Part shown: one piece after another, positions 34,823-43,872 of the stretch
Layout of the letters: each line of letters begins with the position of its first letter
Position numbering within the stretch: position 1 is the first letter of the stretch
Assembly: GCF_900101705.1 (NCBI RefSeq)
Contig: NZ_FNAC01000010.1
Location: forward strand, 62,001-126,000
Direction of reading: 5' to 3'
DNA: 64,000 bases
Source: Algoriphagus faecimaris
GTDB lineage: Bacteria; Bacteroidota; Bacteroidia; Cytophagales; Cyclobacteriaceae
Position numbers and translations under genes: made by a program
Notes under the pieces: generated by a model
Databases searched by the model: none
Told to the model about the DNA's origin: nothing
What the model saw: the letters and a program-made list of their open reading frames with translations, nothing else

Positions 34823-36352
34823 ATGCCTACTACGTTACGATTAATCCTTGGGGATCAGCTTAATTTAAACCATTCTTGGTTTAAAGAAAAAAATGATGAT
34901 GTCATCTATCTCATGGCAGAAATGCGACAGGAGACAGATTATGTGACACATCATATCCAAAAAGTGCTTGCGTTTTTTTTATCGATGAGAAGTTTTGCGA
35001 AGCAACTTCAGAAAGAGGGTCATACCCTAAAATACTTCGAAATAGACCATTCTGATAATCCCCAACAACTTGAAAAACTGATCCGTCAGGAAGTAGAAAA
35101 GGAGGGCGTAAAGAAATTTGAATACCAGCTTCCCGATGAATTCCGCTTGGATCAGCAATTAAATCAGATCTCCGAAAATTTGTCCATTGAGCATGAGGCT
35201 TTTGATACGGAGCATTTTTTGACCCAAAGGAATGAGTTAAAAGAGTTTTTCAAGGGTAAAAAGACTTTTTTGATGGAATCTTTCTATCGGGATATGCGAA
35301 AGAAATACAACATCCTCATGGATGGTAAAGAACCGGTCCAAGGCAAATGGAATTTTGATCATGAAAATCGCTCCGCTTTAAAAGATAAGCGCTTACTCAA
35401 AAAGCCAAAAACCCATCCCAAGGATGTCAAAGAGTTGCTAAAAACGATAGAAAAGGCGGGAGTTAAAACCATTGGTAAGATCGATAAAGATGAATTTTTA
35501 TGGCCAACAAGTAGAAAGGAGGCCTTAGAGGTTTTAGATTACTTCTGCGAAAGCCTGCTCGTTCATTTTGGAGATTATCAAGATGCATTGACTACTTGGG
35601 ATCCGTATTTATTCCATTCTCGATTGAGCTTTGCAATGAATAGCAAAATGCTATCCCCTATCGAAGTGGTAGAGCGAGTAGAAAGGTATTGGGAGGAACA
35701 TCAAAACACAATTTCTATTTCCCAAGTGGAGGGCTTTATCAGACAGATCATTGGCTGGAGGGAATATATGCGGGGTATTTACTGGGCAAAAATGCCGGAA
35801 TATAGTGAGCTCAATTTCTTCGCTCATGAGCGCAAACTTCCCGATTGGTTTTGGACTGGCAAGACCAAAATGAAATGTTTATCCGAATCTATCACTCAGT
35901 CATTGGATTTGGCCTACGCGCATCATATTCAGCGGCTGATGGTGACGGGAAATTTTGCGCTGCTAGCGGGCGTTCATCCCGATGAGGTGGATCAGTGGTA
36001 CCTGGGTATCTATATCGATGCGATAGAGTGGGTGGAGATTACCAATACGCGTGGCATGTCCCAATTTGCTGATGGGGGTATAGTGGGCACCAAACCCTAT
36101 GTTTCTTCGGCAAATTACATCAAGAAACAAGGAAACTATTGCGACCATTGCGCCTACAGACATAAGGAAAAGCTAGGGGAAAAGGCCTGTCCTTTCAATA
36201 GTTTGTACTGGCATTTTTATGAGCGAAATCGGGAAAAGCTAGAGAAAAATCCTAGAATTGGAATGGCCTACCGAACATTGGACAAATTGAAAAACAAAAA
36301 GGAAATTTTAGATCAGGCAGAGAAGTATTTGAATGAAATAGAGAATCTCTAA
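34823..36352 (+). CDS. Iron-sulfur photolyase/cryptochrome (FeS-BCP, PhrB-like)
   Basis: 509 residues. This class repairs (6-4) photoproducts by light using FAD and a [4Fe-4S] cluster. The four cluster cysteines are C352 (TKMKCLSES), C440 and C443 (NYCDHCAYR) and C456 (EKACPFNS). Their spacing equals that of Agrobacterium PhrB (350, 438, 441, 454) with an offset of two. The N-terminal LRLILGDQLNLNHSW fits the family start, and the FAD-binding part has HHIQRLMVTGNFALL. The start codon follows directly on a terminator T run. Its stop overlaps that of the convergent porin gene by 4 bp. Confidence 0.94.
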   Translation: MPTTLRLILGDQLNLNHSWFKEKNDDVIYLMAEMRQETDYVTHHIQKVLAFFLSMRSFAKQLQKEGHTLKYFEIDHSDNPQQLEKLIRQEVEKEGVKKFEYQLPDEFRLDQQLNQISENLSIEHEAFDTEHFLTQRNELKEFFKGKKTFLMESFYRDMRKKYNILMDGKEPVQGKWNFDHENRSALKDKRLLKKPKTHPKDVKELLKTIEKAGVKTIGKIDKDEFLWPTSRKEALEVLDYFCESLLVHFGDYQDALTTWDPYLFHSRLSFAMNSKMLSPIEVVERVERYWEEHQNTISISQVEGFIRQIIGWREYMRGIYWAKMPEYSELNFFAHERKLPDWFWTGKTKMKCLSESITQSLDLAYAHHIQRLMVTGNFALLAGVHPDEVDQWYLGIYIDAIEWVEITNTRGMSQFADGGIVGTKPYVSSANYIKKQGNYCDHCAYRHKEKLGEKACPFNSLYWHFYERNREKLEKNPRIGMAYRTLDKLKNKKEILDQAEKYLNEIENL

Positions 36353-37416
36353 TCTAGCTGAAAAGCAAAAGACCCCAAGAGAAAATAATTATCCGAATTA
36401 CCGCTATCAATTCCCAATACTGGTCCAGTGAGCCAACGCCCCTCTAACCTGAAGGTGGCAAGCTTACCCAATTTCCAGTCTCCATTCAGTGAAATACCAC
36501 TTGTCTGGATTCCTGCATCGATTTCGCTTGTGGCGATAGCCTGAAAGGGATCATTGTAATATTCAAATCGAAAAGCAGTAGCAAACTTTTCGGAGAAACG
36601 TCTTTGAAGAATGGCGGACATCCCCCACCAGTTACGATCAAAATCAAAGGCCAAAGTCCTCCTACCTCCATCCAGTCCGGCGATGAATCGCCAACCATCA
36701 TCCAGGTTAAAATCCCCATAGAAATTCATGAAATAGAGCATGGTTTCAGCTTCTAAAGGTTGATCCGTTCCGAGAAAAGTACTCCAGTTTAGTTTGATGC
36801 TTTCCTTGGGAGTAAATGTAGCTTGCGTACCAAAAGAAGGTCTATTTCTACCGGGAATAGCCCGGATACGCTGCCAGCCGTTCAGATAAAGAAAGGCAAA
36901 GTACCAACGTTCATCCTTTTGCCAGCTTAATTGTACTCCTGTTTCAAAATAGGGACTATTTTCTGCGATGATCGAGCGGGAAAGGGTCAGGTTTTCTGTG
37001 GAGACCGCATTTTCAAAGCCGATATGAGAAGGCAATACTCCGGCATCTATCCATAATTTTCGATTGTTGTCTAGGGCTACTCCCACATTCGCCTGATGAA
37101 TCCATTGAAAGAGCTCCGGTTCATCGGCATAATTATCCCGGGCATAGGTTCCCTGCTGAATTCCCAAATTAGCTCGAAGGTATTCAGTTTTTGCGCTCAA
37201 GGTTACCAAGGCCAAATTGATACCCAGTCGGTTTTGTTTGGTATGATTATATAAAAATGGGAGCCTGTTTTCCAGACCCATTTGATCTACAAAATCATAT
37301 CCATAGTATACATCCAAAAAGGCTGAGACGTCAAATTGGAGGGAATTATTTGAGCTCTCCTGTGCAAAAGCAGGCGATGAAAACACAAGAAGGAATATCA
37401 GGAGTGATTTTCTCAT
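36349..37416 (-). CDS. Outer-membrane beta-barrel porin-like protein
   Basis: 355 residues. Signal peptide RKSLLIFLLVFSSPAFAQE, then alternating aromatic/polar strands typical of a 12-16-strand barrel, ending in FLLGSFAFQLD with no classical C-terminal phenylalanine. It resembles the OmpL-like (BBP2) porin group of Bacteroidota. The transported solute is unknown. It overlaps the upstream mscS gene by 4 bp (ATGA), so both are translated from one message, pointing to a joint envelope role. Confidence 0.82.
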   Translation of the reverse strand: MRKSLLIFLLVFSSPAFAQESSNNSLQFDVSAFLDVYYGYDFVDQMGLENRLPFLYNHTKQNRLGINLALVTLSAKTEYLRANLGIQQGTYARDNYADEPELFQWIHQANVGVALDNNRKLWIDAGVLPSHIGFENAVSTENLTLSRSIIAENSPYFETGVQLSWQKDERWYFAFLYLNGWQRIRAIPGRNRPSFGTQATFTPKESIKLNWSTFLGTDQPLEAETMLYFMNFYGDFNLDDGWRFIAGLDGGRRTLAFDFDRNWWGMSAILQRRFSEKFATAFRFEYYNDPFQAIATSEIDAGIQTSGISLNGDWKLGKLATFRLEGRWLTGPVLGIDSGNSDNYFLLGSFAFQLD

Positions 37417-38333
37417 GCCTTTTTGTTTTCCTCCAAAACGACTCGAGTACGCGGCAGTGCATCGGGATAGTTCTTTTGAAGAAATTCAATCATTTTTTCC
37501 CGCACATGTACCCGAAGGTCCCATGCGGTGGGGGAGTTTCTGGCAGAGACCAAAATCCTGCTTTCAACTGTCCGTTCCTTTGCATCGGTGACTTGCAGGA
37601 CTTTTACTTTTTTATCCCAAAGACTGGTATTTTCTAAAATTCGATCCAGTTCCTTCCGCATCGCATCAAATGGTACGGTGTAATCTGTGTAGATAAATAC
37701 CGATCCGATGATGTCAGCAGAGGTTCGAGTCCAGTTTTGGAAGGGTTTTTCTAAGAAATAAGTGGAGGGAAGCACCAGGCGCCGTTGATCCCAAATTCTG
37801 ACCACCACATAGGTAAGATTGATCTCTTCGATCCAGCCCCATTCTCCTTCGACCACTACGGCATCATCCAGGCGAAAGGGCTGTGCAAATGCTATCTGAA
37901 TTCCGGCAATCAGGGTTCCAATCGCTTTTTGTGCAGAAAAACCAATAATAATACCTGCGACTCCCGCTGAAGCGAAAACACCTACGCCAATTTTCCTGAT
38001 GGGCTCAAAAGAGATTAAAATCAATCCGACCCCCAGTACGATGATGATGAAGTTGATGATTTTCTGTAGAATATTCAGTTGAGTGTAGACCTTTCTGGCT
38101 CGGAGATTATCTTCTTTGTTCAGGTCAAATTGCTTTAGGAAAAGTTGCTTGAAAATCCCTGTCAAGACCAAGAGAACCCAAGTGAATCCTGTTATAATCA
38201 AAATGGTATTGACATGGGGGATCCATCCTAATATGCCTTCCCAGCTGGAGGAGTTATCTTGAAAGTAAATTTTGGAAAAGACCAAAACCAGTGTGACAAT
38301 CAGCGGAATAATCAGTCTGCGGTAGATTTTCAT
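37413..38333 (-). CDS. MscS-type mechanosensitive channel
   Basis: 306 residues. About four N-terminal membrane helices precede the conserved pore/beta domain: GVGVFASAGVAGIIIGFSAQ for the TM3 region, then QPFRLDDAVVV and GWIEEINLTYVVVRIWDQRR. MscS channels open on membrane tension and relieve osmotic stress. Length is like E. coli MscS with one extra helix. It is first in a two-gene unit with the porin gene. Confidence 0.93.
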   Translation of the reverse strand: MKIYRRLIIPLIVTLVLVFSKIYFQDNSSSWEGILGWIPHVNTILIITGFTWVLLVLTGIFKQLFLKQFDLNKEDNLRARKVYTQLNILQKIINFIIIVLGVGLILISFEPIRKIGVGVFASAGVAGIIIGFSAQKAIGTLIAGIQIAFAQPFRLDDAVVVEGEWGWIEEINLTYVVVRIWDQRRLVLPSTYFLEKPFQNWTRTSADIIGSVFIYTDYTVPFDAMRKELDRILENTSLWDKKVKVLQVTDAKERTVESRILVSARNSPTAWDLRVHVREKMIEFLQKNYPDALPRTRVVLEENKKA

Positions 38334-38383
38334 TAAAAAAGGGTTTGAAGAACATTTAAATTAATAAAGGATTCCATCTAAAC

Positions 38384-38411
38384 AAAAAGCGAAAGAACGA
38401 TCTCTTTCGCT
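38384..38411 (-). terminator. Terminator of the TolB-like lipoprotein gene
   Basis: AGCGAAAGA / TCTTTCGCT stem with a 5-base loop, followed on the minus strand by T5, 30 bp past the stop at 38441. Confidence 0.85.
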
Positions 38412-38440
38412 GATTTTCTTGGATGCTTGTGATTTTAGGC

Positions 38441-39550
38441 TCAGTCTCCTATCCATTCTGCCACGAAAAGATTGGTATCCCGAGTGCCTCCATTATTTCT
38501 ATTGGAGGAAAAGACCAGGTATTTTCCATCGTTGGAAAAAACAGGAAAGGCGTCAAAAGTGTCATTTTCGGTAATTCTCACCAGTCCTGTGCCGTCTAAG
38601 TTGATCATGTACAAGTTGAATGGGAAGCCTCGCTCTGTGTGGTGATTGGATGCGAAAATGATTTTTTCTCCTGAGGGATGGAAGAAAGGGGCCCAGTTTG
38701 CTTGTCCCAAATCGGTAATTTTTTTCATTTCCGTACCATCTACATTGGCCACATAGAGTTCCATTTCTGTAGGTTTGACCAAGCCTTCAGCGAGTAGCTC
38801 TTTGTACTCTAAAATCTCTGCCTCCGTCTCAGGGCGAGAGGCTCGCCATATCAATTTATTTCCGTCCGGAGAGAAAAATGCCCCTCCGTCATAACCTAAA
38901 TCTGTGGTGATTTGTCGGACTCCGCTCCCATCAGTATTCATGGTGTACAGTTCTAAGTCTCCGGTTCGCATGGAGGTAAAGACTATTTTATCACCTTGTG
39001 GCGAAAGCGTAGCCTCCCCATCATACCCTGGTTCATCGGTCAACTGAGTGATCAAATTGCCATTAATATCCGCTGTAAATATATCGTAGCTATCATAAAT
39101 TGGCCAAACATATTTGCCATCCGCTCTCCGCTCAGGGACAGGGGGGCAATTTTCCCCACCCAAATGAGTAGAGGCATAGACAATACTTTCGTTTCCCGGA
39201 AGAAAATAAGCGCAGGTTGTTCTTCCTAGGCCTGTGGACAGCCGTTTGGGAGGATTGTTTTTTAGATTGTCTGTTTTCCAGTGGGTATAAAAAATCTGAT
39301 CACACTTCGCTCCCCACGCTGCATAATCGGACTGAAATACCAGCATCTCATCATCAAACGACCAATAGGCTTCAGCGTTGTTTCCTCCGAAAGTCAGCTG
39401 CTTGATATTCCTCAGATATTTCATTTCATTTTCTGATAGCAAAAGCGAATCCTGTGAGGTTGCGACAGTCGATTGAAGTTCCTCGTCATTCTCTTTGGGT
39501 TGGCTGCAAGCAAAGCTCAGGGCTATTAAAGCAAGAAGTTGAAATCGCAT
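38441..39550 (-). CDS. TolB-like beta-propeller lipoprotein
   Basis: 369 residues from ATG at 39550 (RFQLLALIALSFAC, lipid cysteine C15); the frame opens 11 codons earlier without a signal benefit. The body consists of repeated WD40-like/PD40 units of the TolB type: GYDGEATLSPQGDKIVFTS, YDGGAFFSPDGNKLIWRA, NWAPFFHPSGEKIIFASN and FDAFPVFSNDGKYLVFSSN. It is an envelope protein, probably a binding scaffold. It is not the Tol-Pal TolB: no amino-terminal TolB domain and no tol genes nearby. It is divergent from the M28 peptidase 73 bp away. Confidence 0.87.
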   Translation of the reverse strand: MRFQLLALIALSFACSQPKENDEELQSTVATSQDSLLLSENEMKYLRNIKQLTFGGNNAEAYWSFDDEMLVFQSDYAAWGAKCDQIFYTHWKTDNLKNNPPKRLSTGLGRTTCAYFLPGNESIVYASTHLGGENCPPVPERRADGKYVWPIYDSYDIFTADINGNLITQLTDEPGYDGEATLSPQGDKIVFTSMRTGDLELYTMNTDGSGVRQITTDLGYDGGAFFSPDGNKLIWRASRPETEAEILEYKELLAEGLVKPTEMELYVANVDGTEMKKITDLGQANWAPFFHPSGEKIIFASNHHTERGFPFNLYMINLDGTGLVRITENDTFDAFPVFSNDGKYLVFSSNRNNGGTRDTNLFVAEWIGD

Positions 39551-39570
39551 AGTGATTTGAGTTTGAATTT

Positions 39571-39603
39571 TTTGCAGCACCAAGATACCAATTATTATAT
39601 TTG
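39571..39603 (+). promoter_or_regulatory. Promoter of the M28 peptidase gene
   Basis: TTTG at 39571-39574, 21-base spacer, TATATTTG at 39596-39603, 20 bp before the ATG at 39623. Confidence 0.65.
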
Positions 39604-39622
39604 ATGATCAACTACTATCTCT

Positions 39623-40861
39623 ATGATCAACTTTCGGATTTTCATGCTTTTTTCTTTTCTCCTCTTAGGAGCATCCTGCCAGAGCCAGCTCTCTGATGAG
39701 GCCCTACTTAAAAGCCTCCAGTCGGATGTCAATTACTTGGCGGCAGATCAACTTGAGGGTCGGGCTATTGGTACTGCAGGTGAGGAGAAGGCAGCCGAAT
39801 ACTTAGCCGCCAGATTTTCTGAGATCGGTCTGCAGCCAATGGGTACGGATGGTTTTTATCAGGAGTTTACCGTTTCTAAACCGAGCAATCCCCACGAAGA
39901 AGCCATCATCGGTGTCGATGGGGAAGGGATCACCGGTAGAAATGTGCTGGGTTTCCTCGACAATCAATCCCAAAAGACAGTGGTGATAGGAGCACATTTT
40001 GATCACTTGGGCTATGGTGGTACAAGTTCTCTACATAGAGGGGATTCGGCGATTCATAATGGAGCTGATGACAATGCGTCTGGCACTGCGGCTTTGGTAG
40101 CTTTAGCAGAAATTTTAAAGGCAAAAGAATACCTGTCTAATTTTCTTTTCATTGCTTTTTCCGGTGAGGAAAATGGCCTTTGGGGCTCCAATTATTTTGT
40201 AAAAAACCCCACGCTTGATTTGGAGACGACCAATTATATGATCAATATGGATATGGTAGGCCGATTAAATGTAGAGGGAACCCTAGCAATCAATGGTGTA
40301 GGTACCAGTCCTGCTTTTGTCCCCGCTCTTGATCTTGCCAATGCGGATAGTTTAAAATTGGTAACCTCCGAGTCTGGTGTAGGGCCTTCGGACCATACTT
40401 CTTTTTATCTACAGGATTTACCCGTGCTTCATTTTTTTACTGGTCAGCATGAAGACTACCACCGGCCTTCCGACGATGCAGATAAAATTAACTTCGAAGG
40501 CTTAGTCCAGATAGTTCGATACATTGATCGCTTGATTACTCAGTTGGATAGACAGCCCAAGCTGACATTTACCAAAACCAAAGATAGTACCGGAGACTCA
40601 CCGAGATTTACAGTCTCTTTGGGGGTGGTTCCGGATTATTTGTATGATGGTCAAGGTATGCGCATAGATGGAGTGTCAGAGGACAAACCTGCCCAGCTAG
40701 CGGGTCTTGCCAAGGGTGACATTATTCTGCAGATGGGAGATTCGACCATAGTGGACATGATGAGCTATATGCGAGCCTTAGGCAGTTTCAAAAAAGGAGA
40801 TGAGACGCAAGTAGCCTTTGAGCGAGAAGGCAAAAGGTTAAAAGCTCAAGTTAAGTTTTGA
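39623..40861 (+). CDS. M28-family aminopeptidase lipoprotein with PDZ domain
   Basis: 412 residues. Lipoprotein signal IFMLFSFLLLGASC (C19). The M28 catalytic domain has two-zinc ligands in IGAHFDHLG, NGADDNASGTAAL, FSGEENGLWGS and NMDMVGR, and the last histidine near GPSDHTSF or YHRPSDD. A C-terminal PDZ domain (about 325-412, DGVSEDKPAQLAGLAKGDII) probably selects substrates. It acts in the periplasm or at the cell surface. It is divergent from the TolB-like lipoprotein gene, which may share regulation. Confidence 0.93.
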   Translation: MINFRIFMLFSFLLLGASCQSQLSDEALLKSLQSDVNYLAADQLEGRAIGTAGEEKAAEYLAARFSEIGLQPMGTDGFYQEFTVSKPSNPHEEAIIGVDGEGITGRNVLGFLDNQSQKTVVIGAHFDHLGYGGTSSLHRGDSAIHNGADDNASGTAALVALAEILKAKEYLSNFLFIAFSGEENGLWGSNYFVKNPTLDLETTNYMINMDMVGRLNVEGTLAINGVGTSPAFVPALDLANADSLKLVTSESGVGPSDHTSFYLQDLPVLHFFTGQHEDYHRPSDDADKINFEGLVQIVRYIDRLITQLDRQPKLTFTKTKDSTGDSPRFTVSLGVVPDYLYDGQGMRIDGVSEDKPAQLAGLAKGDIILQMGDSTIVDMMSYMRALGSFKKGDETQVAFEREGKRLKAQVKF

Positions 40862-40935
40862 GAATTTGACTTTTTATTTTTTTGTCTTGAATTTTAAATT
40901 AAAGAGTGGTTGAGCAAAGAAAAAAAATAGCATAG

Positions 40936-40950
40936 TCGAATAGTATTCGA
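40936..40950. promoter_or_regulatory. 15-bp palindrome upstream of the P-type ATPase gene
   Basis: TCGAATA-G-TATTCGA, perfect 7-bp arms around one base, 83 bp before the ATPase start. It is a candidate binding site for a dimeric regulator, possibly metal-responsive. Confidence 0.4.
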
Positions 40951-41032
40951 TTCCTTTAGAAGAATAGTAGCGCTAGAGTTTTGTGAAGATCATTTTGGCA
41001 CATTGAGTAATAATTTTTAAAAGTAGAAACCT

Positions 41033-43741
41033 ATGAAGAATAACGCTACAGATTGGCATGCATTGCATGTGGAGGAAGTAACACGAGAGTTGGACACCGA
41101 CCTCGAAAAGGGACTCTCTACTGCGGAGGTGAATCTTAGATTAAAATCTTTTGGTGAAAACCGTATTCAAACCAAGAAGCGACAGAGTAGTCTTGTGCGC
41201 TTTCTTTTACAGTTTCATCAACCTTTGATCTACATTCTTTTGGCGGCCACGGTAGTGACCCTGTTTCTTGGAGAGTACCCTGATTCTGCCGTTATCTTTG
41301 CTGTCATTTTAATCAATTCGATCATAGGCTACATTCAAGAGACAAAAGCACTGAAGGCGATCGACGGCCTATCCAAAGGGATGAGTACAAGTGCTACAGT
41401 CTTGAGGGATGGAAAGAAGGCGGTAATCAATAGCGTCTTTTTGGTTCCGGGTGATGTGGTGTTAGTCCAGCCTGGTGATAAAATGACGGCCGACCTTCGA
41501 ATAGTGGCGGTGAAGGACTTGCAGGTAGATGAGTCTGCCCTCACTGGAGAGTCTATCTCTACAGAAAAAAACCCCGTCCCTATCGATGGCGATGTGATGA
41601 TTGGGGATAAAAAGAATCTGGGATTTGCCTCGACTGTCGTCACCTATGGAACGGCTAAGGGAGTAGTAGTCCGTACAGGGGACCACACCGAGATGGGTAA
41701 AATCAATCAGTCCATAGTATCTGCTGAGGAGCTCGACACCCCTTTGACGCTGAAGATTAAGCAGTTTAGCCACATTTTACTCTGGGTGATTTTAAGTTTT
41801 TCAGTACTCATTCTGCTCATAGCATGGGCAAGAGGAGAAAGTTTGGCAGATGCATTTATGGTTGCTGTTGCCTTGATGGTAGGTGCCATCCCGGAGGGAT
41901 TGCCTGCAGCAGTGACGATTATGCTGGCCATAGGAGTATCTAAAATGGCCAATAGAAGAGCTATCATCAGAAAACTAGTGGCAGTGGAGACCCTCGGAAG
42001 TACCAATATCATTTGCTCAGACAAGACTGGGACACTCACCGAAAATCAGATGACAGTCCAAAAGATTATCGCAGGTGGCGAATTATTTGACGTGACAGGA
42101 ATTGGCTACAAGCCTGAGGGAAAAGTATTGTATGAAGGTGAAGAAATAGTGCTGAATAGAAAACCCTCGCTTCAAATTTTATTGAGAGGAAGTGTGCTTT
42201 GTAATGACAGCCGAATAAAAGAGGAAGAAGACCGCTGGATTGTGGAAGGAGACCCCACGGAGGGGGCATTGATTAGTGCTGCCGAAAAGGCCGGAATCAA
42301 GGATCATTATACTGATCAATATTTTCCCCGAATTGATGAGATACCATTTCAGTCGGAATACCAGTACATGGCCACCTTGCACCAATATGACGAAAATCTC
42401 GTTTTTTTAAAAGGCTCACTTGAGGCCGTTCTTCGGACTTGCGAGTCAATGTTGGATCATTCAGGAGAGCGCGTGCCCATCGATAAAGCATACATCGAGA
42501 ATACTGCTGAAAAGTTAGCCTCTGAAGGACTCCGGGTTTTAGCTTTTGCTTTTAAAACCTTTGATTCTTCTAAAATTACTATTGACCACTCCGATGTGGT
42601 TGAGGGAATGGTCTTCACAGGGCTTCAGGGAATGATTGATCCTCCCAGAAAAGAGGCAATTAAGGCTATCGAACTATGTCAGGGGGCAGGAATCAATGTA
42701 AAAATGATCACAGGAGATCACGCTTTGACTGCAGCCACGATTGCTACTCAACTGGGCATAGTGGGAAAGATTGAAAATGGAAAATTAAAAGCCTTAAATG
42801 GTCTTGAGCTTAAAAAATTATCGGATCAAGAACTTCAAGAAGTGGTGGAAGAAGTATCGGTTTTTGCCAGGGTGAGCCCTGATCAAAAATTGAGATTGGT
42901 AAAAGCACTCCAGGCTATGGGTCATGTGGTAGCCATGACTGGGGACGGGGTCAATGACGGTCCAGCCCTGAAGCAGGCAAATATCGGCGTAGCCATGGGG
43001 ATTACAGGTACAGAAGTCGCAAAAGATGCTGCGGATATGATCTTAACGGATGATAATTTTGCTTCAATAGAAGCTGCGGTGGAAGAGGGCAGAGGGGTAT
43101 TGGATAACCTCACCAAATTTATCGTATGGACCCTTCCTACCAATCTTGGTGAGGGACTAGTCATTTTGGCCAGCATTGTTTTTTCAACTCAGTTGCCACT
43201 TGGGCCCGTGCAGATTCTATGGATCAACATGACTACTGCGGTACTATTAGGCCTAATGCTGACTTTTGAGCCCAAGGAGCCGGGGATAATGAATAGACCT
43301 CCTATTCCTGTAAACAAGCCCCTTTTGACCTTTCCCCTGATCATGAGGACACTTCTTGTGGGCTCATTGATTATGGTTGCCGCTTTTCTGATGTTTAGGT
43401 ATGAATTATCTATAGGGGCCTCCATCCAAGAAGCCCAAACTGTGGCCACTACAGTCTTCGTGGTTTTAGAAATCTTCTATCTGTTCAACTGCCGTTCTTT
43501 CAGACGATCCATTAGAGAGATTGGTTTCTTTTCAAATAAGTGGATCTATGTCGGTACAACATTGATGATACTCCTTCAGCTGCTCTTCATTCATGCTCCA
43601 TTTATGAACAAGCTGTTTCACTCCGCTCCCATTGGGATAGATTCATGGATTCGGATTATCGCAGCGGGAATAGGGCTTTTTACGATAGTGTATATTGAAA
43701 AAGGAATTCGAAAGAGAGTTGCAGGAACCGATGATTTTTAA
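41033..43741 (+). CDS. P-type cation-transporting ATPase (P2 type, Ca2+-ATPase-like)
   Basis: 902 residues with about ten membrane helices. N-terminal cation-ATPase domain (WHALHVEEVTRELDTDLEKG), actuator motif TGES at 171-174, M4 motif PEGLPA at 287-292, phosphorylated D330 in SDKTGTLTENQ, hinge motif GDGVNDGPALKQANIGVAMG and a C-terminal helix bundle. PEGLPA is seen in SERCA-type Ca2+ and related pumps, so Ca2+ (or Mn2+) export is the first guess. No heavy-metal binding domain or CPx motif is present. It is a single gene with a palindrome in its upstream region. Confidence 0.94.
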   Translation: MKNNATDWHALHVEEVTRELDTDLEKGLSTAEVNLRLKSFGENRIQTKKRQSSLVRFLLQFHQPLIYILLAATVVTLFLGEYPDSAVIFAVILINSIIGYIQETKALKAIDGLSKGMSTSATVLRDGKKAVINSVFLVPGDVVLVQPGDKMTADLRIVAVKDLQVDESALTGESISTEKNPVPIDGDVMIGDKKNLGFASTVVTYGTAKGVVVRTGDHTEMGKINQSIVSAEELDTPLTLKIKQFSHILLWVILSFSVLILLIAWARGESLADAFMVAVALMVGAIPEGLPAAVTIMLAIGVSKMANRRAIIRKLVAVETLGSTNIICSDKTGTLTENQMTVQKIIAGGELFDVTGIGYKPEGKVLYEGEEIVLNRKPSLQILLRGSVLCNDSRIKEEEDRWIVEGDPTEGALISAAEKAGIKDHYTDQYFPRIDEIPFQSEYQYMATLHQYDENLVFLKGSLEAVLRTCESMLDHSGERVPIDKAYIENTAEKLASEGLRVLAFAFKTFDSSKITIDHSDVVEGMVFTGLQGMIDPPRKEAIKAIELCQGAGINVKMITGDHALTAATIATQLGIVGKIENGKLKALNGLELKKLSDQELQEVVEEVSVFARVSPDQKLRLVKALQAMGHVVAMTGDGVNDGPALKQANIGVAMGITGTEVAKDAADMILTDDNFASIEAAVEEGRGVLDNLTKFIVWTLPTNLGEGLVILASIVFSTQLPLGPVQILWINMTTAVLLGLMLTFEPKEPGIMNRPPIPVNKPLLTFPLIMRTLLVGSLIMVAAFLMFRYELSIGASIQEAQTVATTVFVVLEIFYLFNCRSFRRSIREIGFFSNKWIYVGTTLMILLQLLFIHAPFMNKLFHSAPIGIDSWIRIIAAGIGLFTIVYIEKGIRKRVAGTDDF

Positions 43742-43806
43742 TCATTCAGGGCTCGAAATAAGAAGTCTAATGCAAAGTTCAGATTAAACAGCATTTAGTC
43801 AATAAA

Positions 43807-43847
43807 GAGGCTGTCTCAAATTCCAATACAGGATTTTAGACAGCCTC
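43807..43847. terminator. Inverted repeat between ATPase and pheS genes
   Basis: GAGGCTGTCT / AGACAGCCTC, 10-bp perfect arms and a 21-base loop, between convergent genes. T runs are weak on both sides, so termination is likely but not certain. Confidence 0.55.
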
Positions 43848-43872
43848 AATACTAGTAGGGTAGAATTATTCG

